Below are positions 22,495 to 30,716 of a stretch of DNA of 64,000 nt, in pieces (the first letter of the stretch is position 1; every line of letters starts with the position of its first letter). Origin of the DNA: VRUE01 sp963753585. Lineage in GTDB: Bacteria > Actinomycetota > Thermoleophilia > Solirubrobacterales > 70-9. The DNA is taken from NCBI GenBank assembly GCA_963753585.1, contig CAVWCU010000001.1, forward strand, positions 1,116,001 through 1,180,000, in the 5' to 3' direction. Made by a program: the position numbers and the translations under genes. The notes beneath the pieces are model-generated. The model was given only the letters and a program-made list of their open reading frames with translations, had not been told where the DNA came from and ran no database searches.

Positions 22495-24840
22495 GCCGCA
22501 CGGCGTGGGGCTGGCCAGATCGCGCCGCAGGAGGACCTGGCGATAGCCGGGCCCGTAGGTGACCGTGAGCCGCGTGTACCAGCGGCGTGAGTCGCACACC
22601 CGGGGCCGGCTTGCAGTGATCTTGGCGCTCGCGACGAAGGTCCGGCCGCCCACGTGGCGGCTGAGCTCGCCGAACCCGAGCGCCCGGCGGGAACCCCATT
22701 GCCGCCACTGCAGGCGCGTCACCCTGACGCCGGCGCGCAACCGAAGGCGCGGAGGTCGCGCCCTGCAGCGCACCGTCCCGCCAGCGGCCGGAAGGCGCGC
22801 CGCGGCGAGGCAGTTGGGACGCGATCGCCCATCGCCCGGGTTGCCCCCGCCCGGCTGCCCCTGGGCCGGCGACCCGGGCTCGGGCGGTGGCGCCACCGGG
22901 ACCTCGAGCTGGGTTTCGACGCGGAAGCTGTTGGGATCGGCTTGGTGGACGGTCTCGCAGTCGCTCGCGACGGCGTCTTCGAAGGGTGGGCGGTCGATCA
23001 AGGCGACGTCGGCGTCGTCCCCACAGGCGACCAGCGGGTCGTCGTCGCCGGAGTTGGCGAGGATGCGGTCCGTGCCCGCACCGGACGAGTAGGTGTCCCC
23101 GCCGCCCCAGCCGAGCAGTTGGTTGGAGTCGGGACCGCCGTAGAAGGCGTCGCCGAAGCCGGTGCCCTCCAGGTCCTCGATCGACTCGAGCGCATCGAGC
23201 GTGCCCCCGGAGCACTGCGGCGCCGCGCCGGACCCCGGCAGGCCGGCGTCCCCGCTGCCGAGGTTCGCCCCCACCGCCGAGACCGTGTATTTCGTCCAGG
23301 AAGCGTTGTCGCGCTCCGCTTCTCCGTCCAGCCGGTCGCCGTCGCAGAGGGAGTCGGAGAGGAAGAGGTCGTTGCCCGTCCCGCCGAAGAGCTGGTCGGT
23401 CCCACCGTTGTTGGTGAGGGCGTCGTCGCCGCCGAGGGCGCTGAGGACGTCCTCGCCCTGGCCACTCGCGTCGGGCCCGTCCACGATCACATCCTCGCTC
23501 TCCTCGCCGCCGCCCAAGGTGTCGTCGCCCTCACCACCGAGCAGCATCACGCTCGCCGAGCCGGGGAATCCGCCCGCGCTCAAGCTGTCATCGCCACCGA
23601 GCCCCGCGAGGACTATCGAGTCGAGGGGCGCGGGGAGCGGGCAGACCACCTGGTCGCCGCTCGGCGGGTTGCAGCCTCCATTGGCCGCTCCACTGGTGTC
23701 GAAGGGGGCGGAGCCGGAGCCCAGCGAGAAGGTGACGCTCGCGGGAGCGCCCGGCGCATATGCCGCCGTGACCTCGTCGAGGCCGGTGCTGCCCGAGAGG
23801 TACAGCTGAGCGGCGCCCGGCGCCATCATCCCGACGCTGATCTCGGTCTGGTCGCGCAGCACGACGCCACCGGTATTGCCCGCCTCGCAGGCGGTGCCGG
23901 GAGAGGGATTCGCGCAGTGGTCGCTGCCGGGACCGCCGTCGACGGCATTGCTGCCCAGCCCACCGTCGAGATGGTCGCCGTCGGCGCCCCCGAACAGCGA
24001 GTCGTTCCCGTTGCCGCCGAGGATCACGTCGGCGCCCCCGCCACCGTAGATCGTCTCGTCGCCGCCGGAGCCGGCGATGTAGTCGGAGAACGGGGTTCCG
24101 ACGATGACCTCGAACTCGCCCTGCTCGACCGAGTCCACGCCGCCCCCGAAGGGAGCGACGCCGTTGTCGCCAACCGTGCTCGAGAGGTCGAGGTAGACGC
24201 CGCGCTCGCCGCCGGTACCGGGAAAACCGGGGAACGAGGAGAAGTCCGGGTAGCCCTGCGCGGGGTTGTTTGGAAACCCGGGCGTGACGCCGGTCGAGTA
24301 GCTGAGCGTGTCCGTACCGCCGCCGCGGTCGACGAGCGTGTCGACGGTGGCGTCGCCGCGCACGTAGTCGTCCCCTTCCTCGCCGTCGATCGAGTCGAAC
24401 CCGAACCCGCCCGAGAGCCGATCATTCCCCGGCCCGCCCTCCAGCAGGTCGTCTCCGATGCCGCCGAAGAGCCGGTCGTTCCCCCCGCCGCCGAAGAGCC
24501 GGTCGTTGCCCCGCTCGCCCCAGACGAGATCGTCGCCCGGACCGCCTTCGAAGGTCTGGCTGCCGATGTCCAGGTGACAGCCCGCGGGGCAGGATTCGGC
24601 AGCGACGATCGCGGCGGGAACGATCGTGTCGTCTCCGGCTCCGCCATTGACCGCCTTCACACCGGCCGGGGCGACGATCAGGTCGTCACAGGGCGTGCCC
24701 TGGATCGTGCGCCCGACCATCGACGGCCCGTCCGCGCATGGCGAAGGGGCATTCCCCCCGGCAGGCGATGCACCGGGCGCCACAACCGCGAGGACGAGCG
24801 CCGCGCAGGCCACGCTCCTGCCCAGGTGTCGGATCCACAT
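22492..24840 (-). CDS. Secreted RTX-type calcium-binding repeat protein
   Basis: 782 residues. A Sec signal peptide (about 1-27) is followed by two main blocks of GGXGXDXUX nonapeptide repeats: about residues 98-165 (GGPGDDLVWGERGNDRLFGG, then GNDRLFGGIGDDLLEGG) and about 258-312 (GGGGADVILGGNGNDSLFGG). Scattered further repeats lie to about 600. Such repeats fold into a calcium-filled beta roll. Between the blocks is a beta-sandwich-like segment; the C-terminal ~110 residues after a proline-rich linker are rich in Arg and Cys and look like a separate domain. No protease or lipase motif is seen, so an adhesin or surface structural role is most likely. Confidence 0.85.
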   Translation of the reverse strand: MWIRHLGRSVACAALVLAVVAPGASPAGGNAPSPCADGPSMVGRTIQGTPCDDLIVAPAGVKAVNGGAGDDTIVPAAIVAAESCPAGCHLDIGSQTFEGGPGDDLVWGERGNDRLFGGGGNDRLFGGIGDDLLEGGPGNDRLSGGFGFDSIDGEEGDDYVRGDATVDTLVDRGGGTDTLSYSTGVTPGFPNNPAQGYPDFSSFPGFPGTGGERGVYLDLSSTVGDNGVAPFGGGVDSVEQGEFEVIVGTPFSDYIAGSGGDETIYGGGGADVILGGNGNDSLFGGADGDHLDGGLGSNAVDGGPGSDHCANPSPGTACEAGNTGGVVLRDQTEISVGMMAPGAAQLYLSGSTGLDEVTAAYAPGAPASVTFSLGSGSAPFDTSGAANGGCNPPSGDQVVCPLPAPLDSIVLAGLGGDDSLSAGGFPGSASVMLLGGEGDDTLGGGEESEDVIVDGPDASGQGEDVLSALGGDDALTNNGGTDQLFGGTGNDLFLSDSLCDGDRLDGEAERDNASWTKYTVSAVGANLGSGDAGLPGSGAAPQCSGGTLDALESIEDLEGTGFGDAFYGGPDSNQLLGWGGGDTYSSGAGTDRILANSGDDDPLVACGDDADVALIDRPPFEDAVASDCETVHQADPNSFRVETQLEVPVAPPPEPGSPAQGQPGGGNPGDGRSRPNCLAAARLPAAGGTVRCRARPPRLRLRAGVRVTRLQWRQWGSRRALGFGELSRHVGGRTFVASAKITASRPRVCDSRRWYTRLTVTYGPGYRQVLLRRDLASPTPCG

Positions 24841-24886
24841 CTATTGCGTATACCCGCAGGAGTCCCTGCCGATGCGGTGGAGGTTC

Positions 24887-25285
24887 CTACCCGGCGGCAA
24901 GCCGCAACGGCGCGTGGCGCGCGATTGCCTCGAAGTCGGCGTCTTCGCAGAGCAGCTCGGCGTCATTGCGAATCGCGACAACCGCGATCAGGCAGTCAGC
25001 CAGTTGGCGCGGCGTGTCCCCTCCGCGACGGCAGAGTCGATACAGATCGGCGGCGTTTTCGTAGTCGTCTGGACCGTCGACGGGAAGAAAGTGCTGACTG
25101 TGGAGAAGCCTCTGTAGCCATTCGCGATCCGCGGCGTCGCGAGCCCCGGCCAGAACCTCCATCACGACCGCGTCAGTCGTAGCCAGAGCGGCATCGCTCT
25201 CGATGGCGGACTTTAGGTAAGCGTGGGCCGGACTTTCCAGCGACCGAAAGAGCGCAATCCAGGCAGAGCTGTCGACGAGGATCAC
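24887..25285 (-). CDS. vapC: VapC-type PIN toxin
   Basis: 132 residues. PIN-domain acidic residues: Asp in ILVDSSAWI, Glu in VVMEVLAGAR, Asp in QLADCLIAVVA, and an acidic pair in LLCEDADFEAIA. These form the metal-dependent RNase site of VapC toxins, which cut tRNA or rRNA. The GTG start overlaps the VapB stop (GTGA), the normal antitoxin-first arrangement. Confidence 0.9.
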   Translation of the reverse strand: MILVDSSAWIALFRSLESPAHAYLKSAIESDAALATTDAVVMEVLAGARDAADREWLQRLLHSQHFLPVDGPDDYENAADLYRLCRRGGDTPRQLADCLIAVVAIRNDAELLCEDADFEAIARHAPLRLAAG

Positions 25286-25494
25286 AGCTCTGGAAACTCC
25301 TCGCGCGAGCGTAGCTCGTCGAGGTCGCCGCCCCAGCCGCGCCCCTCGGCTTCGAGCATTTCCTCCCGGTTCATCCGCTCGCCCACAAGCCTGCGCAGGG
25401 CGAGGTCGACGGCCTCGCGCTTGCTGCGCAGGCGATAGAGGCGCATGACGCGGCCGATCAGCTGATCGTCGATCTCGATGTTCGTGCGACCCAT
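25282..25494 (-). CDS. vapB: VapB-type ribbon-helix-helix antitoxin
   Basis: 70 residues. The N-terminal ribbon-helix-helix is RTNIEIDDQLIGRVMRLYRLRSKREAVDLALRRLV, the standard VapB DNA-binding dimer; the C-terminal acidic/aromatic tail (EAEGRGWGGDLDELRSREE) would wrap the toxin. The ATG at 25494 is preceded 6 nt upstream by TATTCT and by palindromic operator sequence. Confidence 0.88.
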   Translation of the reverse strand: MGRTNIEIDDQLIGRVMRLYRLRSKREAVDLALRRLVGERMNREEMLEAEGRGWGGDLDELRSREEFPEL

Positions 25495-25520
25495 TACACC
25501 AGAATACACCTTTAGGTGTA
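25495..25520 (-). promoter_or_regulatory. vapBC promoter-operator
   Basis: TACACC occurs at 25495-25500, and TACACC-TTTA-GGTGTA forms a palindrome at 25505-25520. The -10 TATTCT (minus strand, 25501-25506) sits between, 6 nt before the ATG. This fits autorepression by VapB/VapBC. Confidence 0.65.
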
Positions 25521-25544
25521 GGTAATTGGGGTGCTCGCGGACCG

Positions 25545-26897
25545 TCACGCCACCAGCCTCACTTCGAATTCCGGCATCGCGATCGCGCTCGCGCCGCCGA
25601 GGAGACCGAGGATGCGGGTCACGTAGGCCTGGGTCTCGGGATAGGCGGGGATGCAATTGCAGGCTTCGACCGGGGCGGGACCGGCGTTGTAGGCGGCGAG
25701 GGCGAGCTGGGGGGAGCCGAACTGACGCAACAGGTCCGACATCAGGTGGGCCTGGGCGTCGATCGCTTCCACGGGGTCGTAGGGGTCGCGCAGACCGTAG
25801 GCCGCCGCCGTGGCCGGCATGAACTGGGCGATGCCTTGGGCGCCGGCGGGGGAGCCCGCGTAGGGGTCGAAGTTCGACTCGGCCATCAGCTGTGCTGCGA
25901 GCAAGGCCGCGGAGACGTTCCAGTGGGTGGCGGCGCGCAGGAGCGGGACCTGGAACTCGGTTGGGACGAAGGACGGAAGGCCACCGCCACCCGCAAGCGC
26001 TCCGTCCGGCCCGCGTCCGGCCGTCGGCGACACGGTCGTCCCGATGGCGTTCCCGGCCGCCGAGCAGGGCGGCGGGTCGGCGTCGAAGCCGTAGTGCCAA
26101 GCCTCCCAGGAGTAGCGCTGGACGAAGCCAAAGCGGCTCGCGTTGGATGCCAGCCATCCGTACGCGGTTTCGGGCCCGAGGTCGAGCTCAGTGGCGCAGC
26201 GGTGCAGCGACTGCCCCGGCGGCGCGACCCAGCGCGGGTCCGGGTGGGCGGCGAAGAGCGCCGCCTGTTCGGCGTTGGAGCGAAAGCCGGAGTTGACGAC
26301 CAGCGCGATGCCGGCACCCGCCGCGGCGGCGGCCATCCGGTCGAAGGCGGCGGCGACGTCGGGCCTCATCCCCTCCCCCTGCCTGACGACGAGGGGACCG
26401 CTGTAGCCGCCGCCGCTCGCCATTCTCCGCACCCCACCGGAACCCGAGGAGGGCGCGCCGGCTTCGGCCACCGCGGAGGCCTCGGTGCGCGCCGGGCGGC
26501 CACCCACGTCGAGCGCGGCGAGAACGACAGCCCGAGCCTGAACCGGCGCGAACGAGTCGCCGTCCGGAAACGAGACCCGCAGGTGGGCCACATCCACACC
26601 GTTCGCTCTCCCCGCCGCCCGGGCGGCCGCCCGGGCACGGGCCAGGTACACGGCCTTGCCCAGGTGACGAGGATCGGGCCGGCCGTCGGGCAAGCGCGGC
26701 GGCGAGAGCAGCCGCGGGAGGTCGTCGCGCATCGACCGTGCGGCCGAGATCGCCGCCAGGTCCGCCGCCCGCTGCGCCCGCCCCTTGCCCGTCACCGCCC
26801 CAGCGATCGCCACCAGCGCCAGGGCCGCCGCGATCAGGGCAAGCGAGCCGCCCAGCGCCAGCGGCAGAGCCTGCCCGTCCTCGTTCGTCCAGCCCAT
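25545..26897 (-). CDS. TadG-like anchor + LAS D,D-peptidase + lytic transglycosylase fusion
   Basis: 450 residues in three parts. Residues 1-140: a TadE/TadG-like start (EDGQALPLALGGSLALIAAALALVAI membrane helix, then AQRAADLAAISAARSM). Residues about 165-265: a VanY/LAS metallopeptidase with zinc site SLHRCATELD (HX6D) and the final SWEAWHYGF. Residues about 310-440: an SLT lytic transglycosylase with catalytic Glu in AQLMAESNFDPYAGSPAGAQGIAQFMP and ALAAYNAGP. One protein therefore cuts both the peptide and glycan parts of peptidoglycan outside the membrane, plausibly for pilus or cell-wall passage. Tad-like genes lie 4 kb away. Confidence 0.85.
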   Translation of the reverse strand: MGWTNEDGQALPLALGGSLALIAAALALVAIAGAVTGKGRAQRAADLAAISAARSMRDDLPRLLSPPRLPDGRPDPRHLGKAVYLARARAAARAAGRANGVDVAHLRVSFPDGDSFAPVQARAVVLAALDVGGRPARTEASAVAEAGAPSSGSGGVRRMASGGGYSGPLVVRQGEGMRPDVAAAFDRMAAAAAGAGIALVVNSGFRSNAEQAALFAAHPDPRWVAPPGQSLHRCATELDLGPETAYGWLASNASRFGFVQRYSWEAWHYGFDADPPPCSAAGNAIGTTVSPTAGRGPDGALAGGGGLPSFVPTEFQVPLLRAATHWNVSAALLAAQLMAESNFDPYAGSPAGAQGIAQFMPATAAAYGLRDPYDPVEAIDAQAHLMSDLLRQFGSPQLALAAYNAGPAPVEACNCIPAYPETQAYVTRILGLLGGASAIAMPEFEVRLVA

Positions 26898-27029
26898 GCC
26901 CCGACCCTGCCGCGTCCCGGCGCACGCGTGGTGCGCCAGATCTCACGGAATCGAGTCGGTAACGTGACGGAACTGCCTAAGGGTTCGTCAGCAGGCCTGG
27001 CGCGCAACCCAACGAGCCGAGGAGGACCG

Positions 27030-27482
27030 ATGCCGCAGCAGCCCACAGCCCGCTTCTCTCGCCCGAGGACTCGCGTCGCGACGCTCGCGATCGCGGCGAT
27101 CGCGCTCTTGGCCATCGCCATGCCCGTCCAGGGCGCCACGTCCAGCAAGCGCGTCGCCAAGCAGGCGCAGAACGCGACGCTCGGCAAGACGATCCTCACG
27201 ACCCTGACGGGCCGCACGCTCTACACCCTCAGCGCCGAGACCGGCGGCACCTTTATCTGCAAGGGCGGCTGCCTGGCCGTCTGGCACCCGCTCTACGTCG
27301 CGGCCAGGGTCAAGCCGACCGGCCCGGTGAAGCTCGGGACGATCAAGCGACCCGACAACGGGCGGCGCCAGGTGACCTTCCGCGGCCGGCCCCTCTACAC
27401 GTTCGACGGCGACGAAAGGCAGGGCGACGTGAACGGCGAGGGCTTCAAAGACGTCGGCACCTGGCACGCCGCCGCGCCCTAG
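27030..27482 (+). CDS. Secreted repeat protein (COG4315/PF03640 type)
   Basis: 150 residues with a signal peptide (about 1-37). Two copies of the short repeat GRTLYTLSAETGG and GRPLYTFDGDERQGDVNGEGF; between them is CKGGCLAVWHPL with a CXXXC pair. This is the pattern of the 'secreted repeat of unknown function' family, which often stands in for the Yx(FWY)xxD lipoproteins; some members are proposed to bind haem or metals, but the role is open. A GAGGAGG ribosome-binding site precedes the ATG at 27030. Confidence 0.83.
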   Translation: MPQQPTARFSRPRTRVATLAIAAIALLAIAMPVQGATSSKRVAKQAQNATLGKTILTTLTGRTLYTLSAETGGTFICKGGCLAVWHPLYVAARVKPTGPVKLGTIKRPDNGRRQVTFRGRPLYTFDGDERQGDVNGEGFKDVGTWHAAAP

Positions 27483-27506
27483 TAGCTCCCTAAGGCCAAA
27501 AGCGAG

Positions 27507-28502
27507 TTAGCGGGAGCGGACGGCGGCGATCGTCTGCTTCAGCGTCTCGCGCGCGTCGTGGTGCGGCATCCAGTGCAGCCTGCGGCGGGCACGTGCGGTG
27601 TCCATCAGCACGGGCCTGCGGACCGCCTCGATCCAGGCCGCCTCGTCGGGCAGGAAGGGCATCAGGGCCACGGCCTCGGCGGCGACGCCGACGGCGAGAT
27701 GCGGCGCCGGCACCGCGTGCCAGCCGAGCGCGTGAGCCAAGTCGGTGACCGTCATCTCCCCCGGCCCGGCGAGGTTGTAGACGCCCGGCTGCCCGTGGCC
27801 GATCACCGCGGCGCAAAGGGCGGCCGCGACGTCGTCGTGATGGACGAGCTGGAACGGCACGCCCGGGTCGGGCAGCACCGGCCGCAGCTCGGGGACCCTG
27901 CCGAGAGCCCAGCGCAGGGGCCCCGGGATCCGCTGCCCGATCGCCAGCAACGGGATCATGTCCAGCAGCAGCGTCGCTTCCGGCCCGGCGACTATGCAGG
28001 GCCGGAACACGTAGGCATCCGTGGCCGACCCCTCCAGCGCCTCGTCCAGCACCGCCTCGACCTCGGCCTTGTGGGCGGAGTAGGGGTGGCGCGAGGTGCC
28101 CTTGACGGGGTCGTCCTCGCTGAGCAGCTCGGGCATGCCGCGGCGGAAGCCGTAAGCCGCGACCGAGGAGGTGTAGACGAGGCGCTCGGCACCGGCGGCC
28201 GCGGCGGCCTCGAAGACGTTGCGCGAGCCGGTCAGGTTGACCTCGCGGCTGTCGTGGTCGCCGGCCATGACCGCGAAGGCGAGGTGGACGACGACGTCGA
28301 CCCCCTCGACGAGGTCTTCCACCGCCTCCCGATCGAGCACGTCCCCGCGCCGGTACTCGGTCTTCTCCCAGCCGTGACCGGCGAGGTCGAAGGGCCGCCG
28401 CGCCATCCCAATCACGCGGTCGACCTCCGGCGAGCGCTCGAGGGCGGCGATGAGAGGGCGGCCGATCTCCCCGGTGGGGCCGGTCACTGCGACGGTCAGC
28501 AT
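27507..28502 (-). CDS. NAD-dependent epimerase/dehydratase (extended SDR)
   Basis: 331 residues. Start VAVTGPTGEIGRPLIAAL (TGXXGXXG), then RRGDVLD, VVHLAFAVMAG, VNLTGSRNVFEAA, TSSVAAYG and YSAHKAEVE (YXXXK catalytic pair). The C-terminal half PFQLVHHDDVAAAL and GVYNLAGPGEMTV is usual for sugar-nucleotide or steroid-type extended SDRs; substrate unknown. I use the ATG at 28502 directly before the first strand rather than the upstream extension, which runs into the repeat element. Confidence 0.87.
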   Translation of the reverse strand: MLTVAVTGPTGEIGRPLIAALERSPEVDRVIGMARRPFDLAGHGWEKTEYRRGDVLDREAVEDLVEGVDVVVHLAFAVMAGDHDSREVNLTGSRNVFEAAAAAGAERLVYTSSVAAYGFRRGMPELLSEDDPVKGTSRHPYSAHKAEVEAVLDEALEGSATDAYVFRPCIVAGPEATLLLDMIPLLAIGQRIPGPLRWALGRVPELRPVLPDPGVPFQLVHHDDVAAALCAAVIGHGQPGVYNLAGPGEMTVTDLAHALGWHAVPAPHLAVGVAAEAVALMPFLPDEAAWIEAVRRPVLMDTARARRRLHWMPHHDARETLKQTIAAVRSR

Positions 28503-28545
28503 GCGGCGATTCTCTCGAAACGCGAAGCGTGGCGGTGCCGTGGCG

Positions 28546-28715
28546 CTAGAGGCTTGATGCGGGTTAGGCGCGTGCGCGGGGGCGTTGCAGGCCAAGCTGG
28601 GCGCCGCACGCGGGCGAAGCGGGTAGGGGAAACTACCCGCGAGGCCGTGGGTGGAGATCCAGCGCCGGCATGCGGCGTCATCCGCGTGCGTGGATAACCC
28701 GTATCAAGCCTCTAG
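28546..28715. repeat. Branched inverted-repeat element, copy 3
   Basis: CTAGAGGCTTGAT (28546-28558) pairs exactly with 28703-28715 and, after one mismatch, the stem runs on through GGGTTA/TAACCC. The core has CGTTGC, CAAG, GCGAAGC, a hairpin GGGTAG-GGGAAA-CTACCC, and CGCCGGCATGCGGCGTC. Order and sub-motifs recall the copies at 15374 and 13555. It fills the 237-bp gap between two minus-strand genes. Confidence 0.55.
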
Positions 28716-28739
28716 GTCCGCCAGCGGTCTTGCCTGCGC

Positions 28740-29990
28740 CTACCTGGCGGTGGGCTTGATCGTGACCGTCGACTTCGTGACGCCGGTGCCGCTGACCGTC
28801 GCCTTCACGTTCTTGGCCTTGCCGAGCACCTTCTTGGCGGCGCCGGCGAGCTTGACCTTGAGCGTCCTCGAGGTCCCTGCGGCGAGGCTGAAGGACGCCT
28901 GGCCGATCACGATGTTCTTGGCTTTGGCCTTGCCGACCTTGAGCTTGGCGACCAGCTTCAGGCTGCCCTTGCAGGGGCCCTGCCCCTTGCACGAGAGCCT
29001 CAGCACGGCCTTGCCGCCCTGGAAGAGGGCGGCGCCGGAGACGCCCAGCTTGCCGGGGACCGGCGCGGGGGGCTTGGTGACCGTGCCACCCGACCCGCTG
29101 CCGCCCGATCCGCCTCCGCCTCCACCTGACGTCGATTCGAGGTTGAAGGTCGCGGTGACGTCGTGATTGGCGTTCATCGTCAGAGCGCACGTGCTGCCCG
29201 AGCAGGCGCCCGAGTAGCCGGCGAACTCAGAGCCGGCGTCGGGAGTGGCGACCAGCACCACATCGGTGCCGCCGGGGTATTTGGCTTCGCATCCTTCGAC
29301 GAAGCCTTCGACTTCGCATTCGATCGTGCCTCCCCCGGTGCCGGAGAGGTTGATCGTGAGTTCGGGTTCGAACCCGCTTTCGAGGTCGAAGGTCGCCGTG
29401 ACTGCGTGGTCTTCGTCCATGAAGAGTTCGCATTCGTCCGGTTCGGGGCAGTCGCCGGAGAATTCGACGAATTCGGAGCCGAACCCCGGAACGGGGATCA
29501 GCGCTACTTCGGCTTCTTCCGGATAGAAGTCCTCGCATTGTTCGGGGCCTGTTTCCAGTTCGCATTCCACCGTGCCCGTGCCCGTACCGTTCGTGCCGAT
29601 CGTGAGGGCGAATTCTTCCACCGGTTCGAGGTCGAAGATCGCGATGACTTTGTGGTCGTCGTCCATGATCAGTTCGCAGGCGAGCGGACCGCAGTCTTCG
29701 GTGAATTCGACGAATTCGGAGCCGGATTCTTCTTCGGGAACGATCCTCACTTCGGCTCCCTCTGGAATTTCGACTTCTTCTTCTCCGCATTCTTCGGCGA
29801 AGAAGTCCTCTTCGGTTTCGACTTCGCATTCGAGCCGGCCTTCGCCAGTGCCGGCGAATTCGATGGTGAGCGTGAAGTCGGCAGAGGCCTGGGCCGCCGG
29901 GATCAGCAGCAGGCCCGCGGCGAAGAGAGCAAGCAGGGCAAGGCGTAGCCCGCCAGACGATGCCCGTGCGCTCCCTCCCATGCCGAACAC
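28740..29990 (-). CDS. Secreted protein with three bacterial repeat (Flg_new/InlB-like) domains
   Basis: 416 residues. After the signal peptide come three ~80-residue repeats, each starting with a LTI..(G/N)GTGxGxxECE strand and ending CxxxMDxDHxVxAxFDLE (about 38-120, 124-204, 208-285); each has four cysteines likely to form disulfides. A Gly/Ser linker follows, then a Lys-rich beta domain with GQGPCKGSLKLVAKLKVGKAKAK. It is probably a cell-wall or matrix protein. The first two repeats are very acidic with mostly GAA codons. The GTG at 29990 is favoured by TAAGCT 6 nt upstream; an ATG lies at 29981. Confidence 0.8.
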   Translation of the reverse strand: MFGMGGSARASSGGLRLALLALFAAGLLLIPAAQASADFTLTIEFAGTGEGRLECEVETEEDFFAEECGEEEVEIPEGAEVRIVPEEESGSEFVEFTEDCGPLACELIMDDDHKVIAIFDLEPVEEFALTIGTNGTGTGTVECELETGPEQCEDFYPEEAEVALIPVPGFGSEFVEFSGDCPEPDECELFMDEDHAVTATFDLESGFEPELTINLSGTGGGTIECEVEGFVEGCEAKYPGGTDVVLVATPDAGSEFAGYSGACSGSTCALTMNANHDVTATFNLESTSGGGGGGSGGSGSGGTVTKPPAPVPGKLGVSGAALFQGGKAVLRLSCKGQGPCKGSLKLVAKLKVGKAKAKNIVIGQASFSLAAGTSRTLKVKLAGAAKKVLGKAKNVKATVSGTGVTKSTVTIKPTAR

Positions 29991-29996
29991 AACCCG

Positions 29997-30002
29997 AGCT
30001 TA
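29997..30002 (-). promoter_or_regulatory. -10 hexamer TAAGCT for the repeat-protein gene
   Basis: Ends 6 nt before the GTG at 29990. Confidence 0.4.
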
Positions 30003-30052
30003 TTACAGAAGTAGCGCTCGCGAACGGCGCAGTCCGGCTTGCGATGCGCCTC

Positions 30053-30469
30053 TCAGGCGCTGACGTCGACGATCTCGACCAGCCCCTCGAGGCCGCGTAG
30101 ATCTTTCGCATTCAGGGTGTAGAGCGGGAGGTCGTGAGCGAGAGCCGTTGCGGCGATCATCAGGTCAACGGCGCGGGAACCCCGCGCTTTTCGACCGGTG
30201 GATACGACTGCCACGTAAACCGGCCCGTAGGCACGCGCGCAGGCAGCATCGAACGCCACCGCGTCGACTCCGGTCTCGAAGCGCTGGAGGCGATGCTGAC
30301 GTCGTGCTCGCTCCAGCGGGTCGGATACCGCGTGAGGCCCGGAGGTCAACTCGGCAAGCGTCAGGGACGAGATCGAGATCTTCGGCGGAAGCAGTGCGGT
30401 ATCGACTTCGTCGACCCCGATCACCACAGATGTGTCAACCAGCCCGCGCCCCTCGGGGGGCTCAGCCAC
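30053..30469 (-). CDS. PIN-domain toxin paired with Phd-type antitoxin
   Basis: 138 residues. PIN acidic residues: Asp in GLVDTSVVIG, Glu in LTLAELTSG, Asp in RAVDLMIAATA, Asp in NAKDLRGL. This is a VapC-like RNase toxin. The GTG start lies 8 nt inside the antitoxin gene, so translation is coupled. Confidence 0.88.
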   Translation of the reverse strand: MAEPPEGRGLVDTSVVIGVDEVDTALLPPKISISSLTLAELTSGPHAVSDPLERARRQHRLQRFETGVDAVAFDAACARAYGPVYVAVVSTGRKARGSRAVDLMIAATALAHDLPLYTLNAKDLRGLEGLVEIVDVSA

Positions 30470-30716
30470 GGGGCGTAGGATCCTGATCGGCGTAAGCGTC
30501 GATGTCTTCGACGAACCTCTCGTAATCGATGTGAGGAGCTCCCTCGAAGGCAGCGAGAAAGACGTCCCTGGGGACGAACTGACGCGGCCTGTAAGGGCGC
30601 AGTTCACCGACCGGCTTGCCGTTGCGCGTCACGATGAAGTCCTCGCCGGCGTCGAGAGCCCTCATCACCTCGCCGCTGTTGTTGCGCAGCTCTCTCTGGG
30701 TCAGCTTCCGGGTCAT
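30462..30716 (-). CDS. Phd/YefM-family antitoxin
   Basis: 84 residues. RELRNNSGEVMRALDAGEDFIVTRNGKPVGELRP is the classic Phd/YefM dimer fold; the acidic C-terminal tail (YERFVEDIDAYADQD) should neutralise the PIN toxin. The ATG at 30716 follows TACAGT by 7 nt. The gene overlaps the end of the TadZ-like frame by over 100 bp in another frame. Confidence 0.88.
   Translation of the reverse strand: MTRKLTQRELRNNSGEVMRALDAGEDFIVTRNGKPVGELRPYRPRQFVPRDVFLAAFEGAPHIDYERFVEDIDAYADQDPTPRG

Noticed and set aside
22654..25182. Long plus-strand frame (842 codons)
   Set aside because: Exact antisense of the RTX protein; the Val/Ala/Arg-rich translation has no domain, and the minus frame has clear calcium-binding repeats.
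21474..25494. Prophage or genomic island covering HNH to VapBC
   Set aside because: No integrase, tRNA target or phage genes; the MaoC-like and RTX genes have normal base composition.
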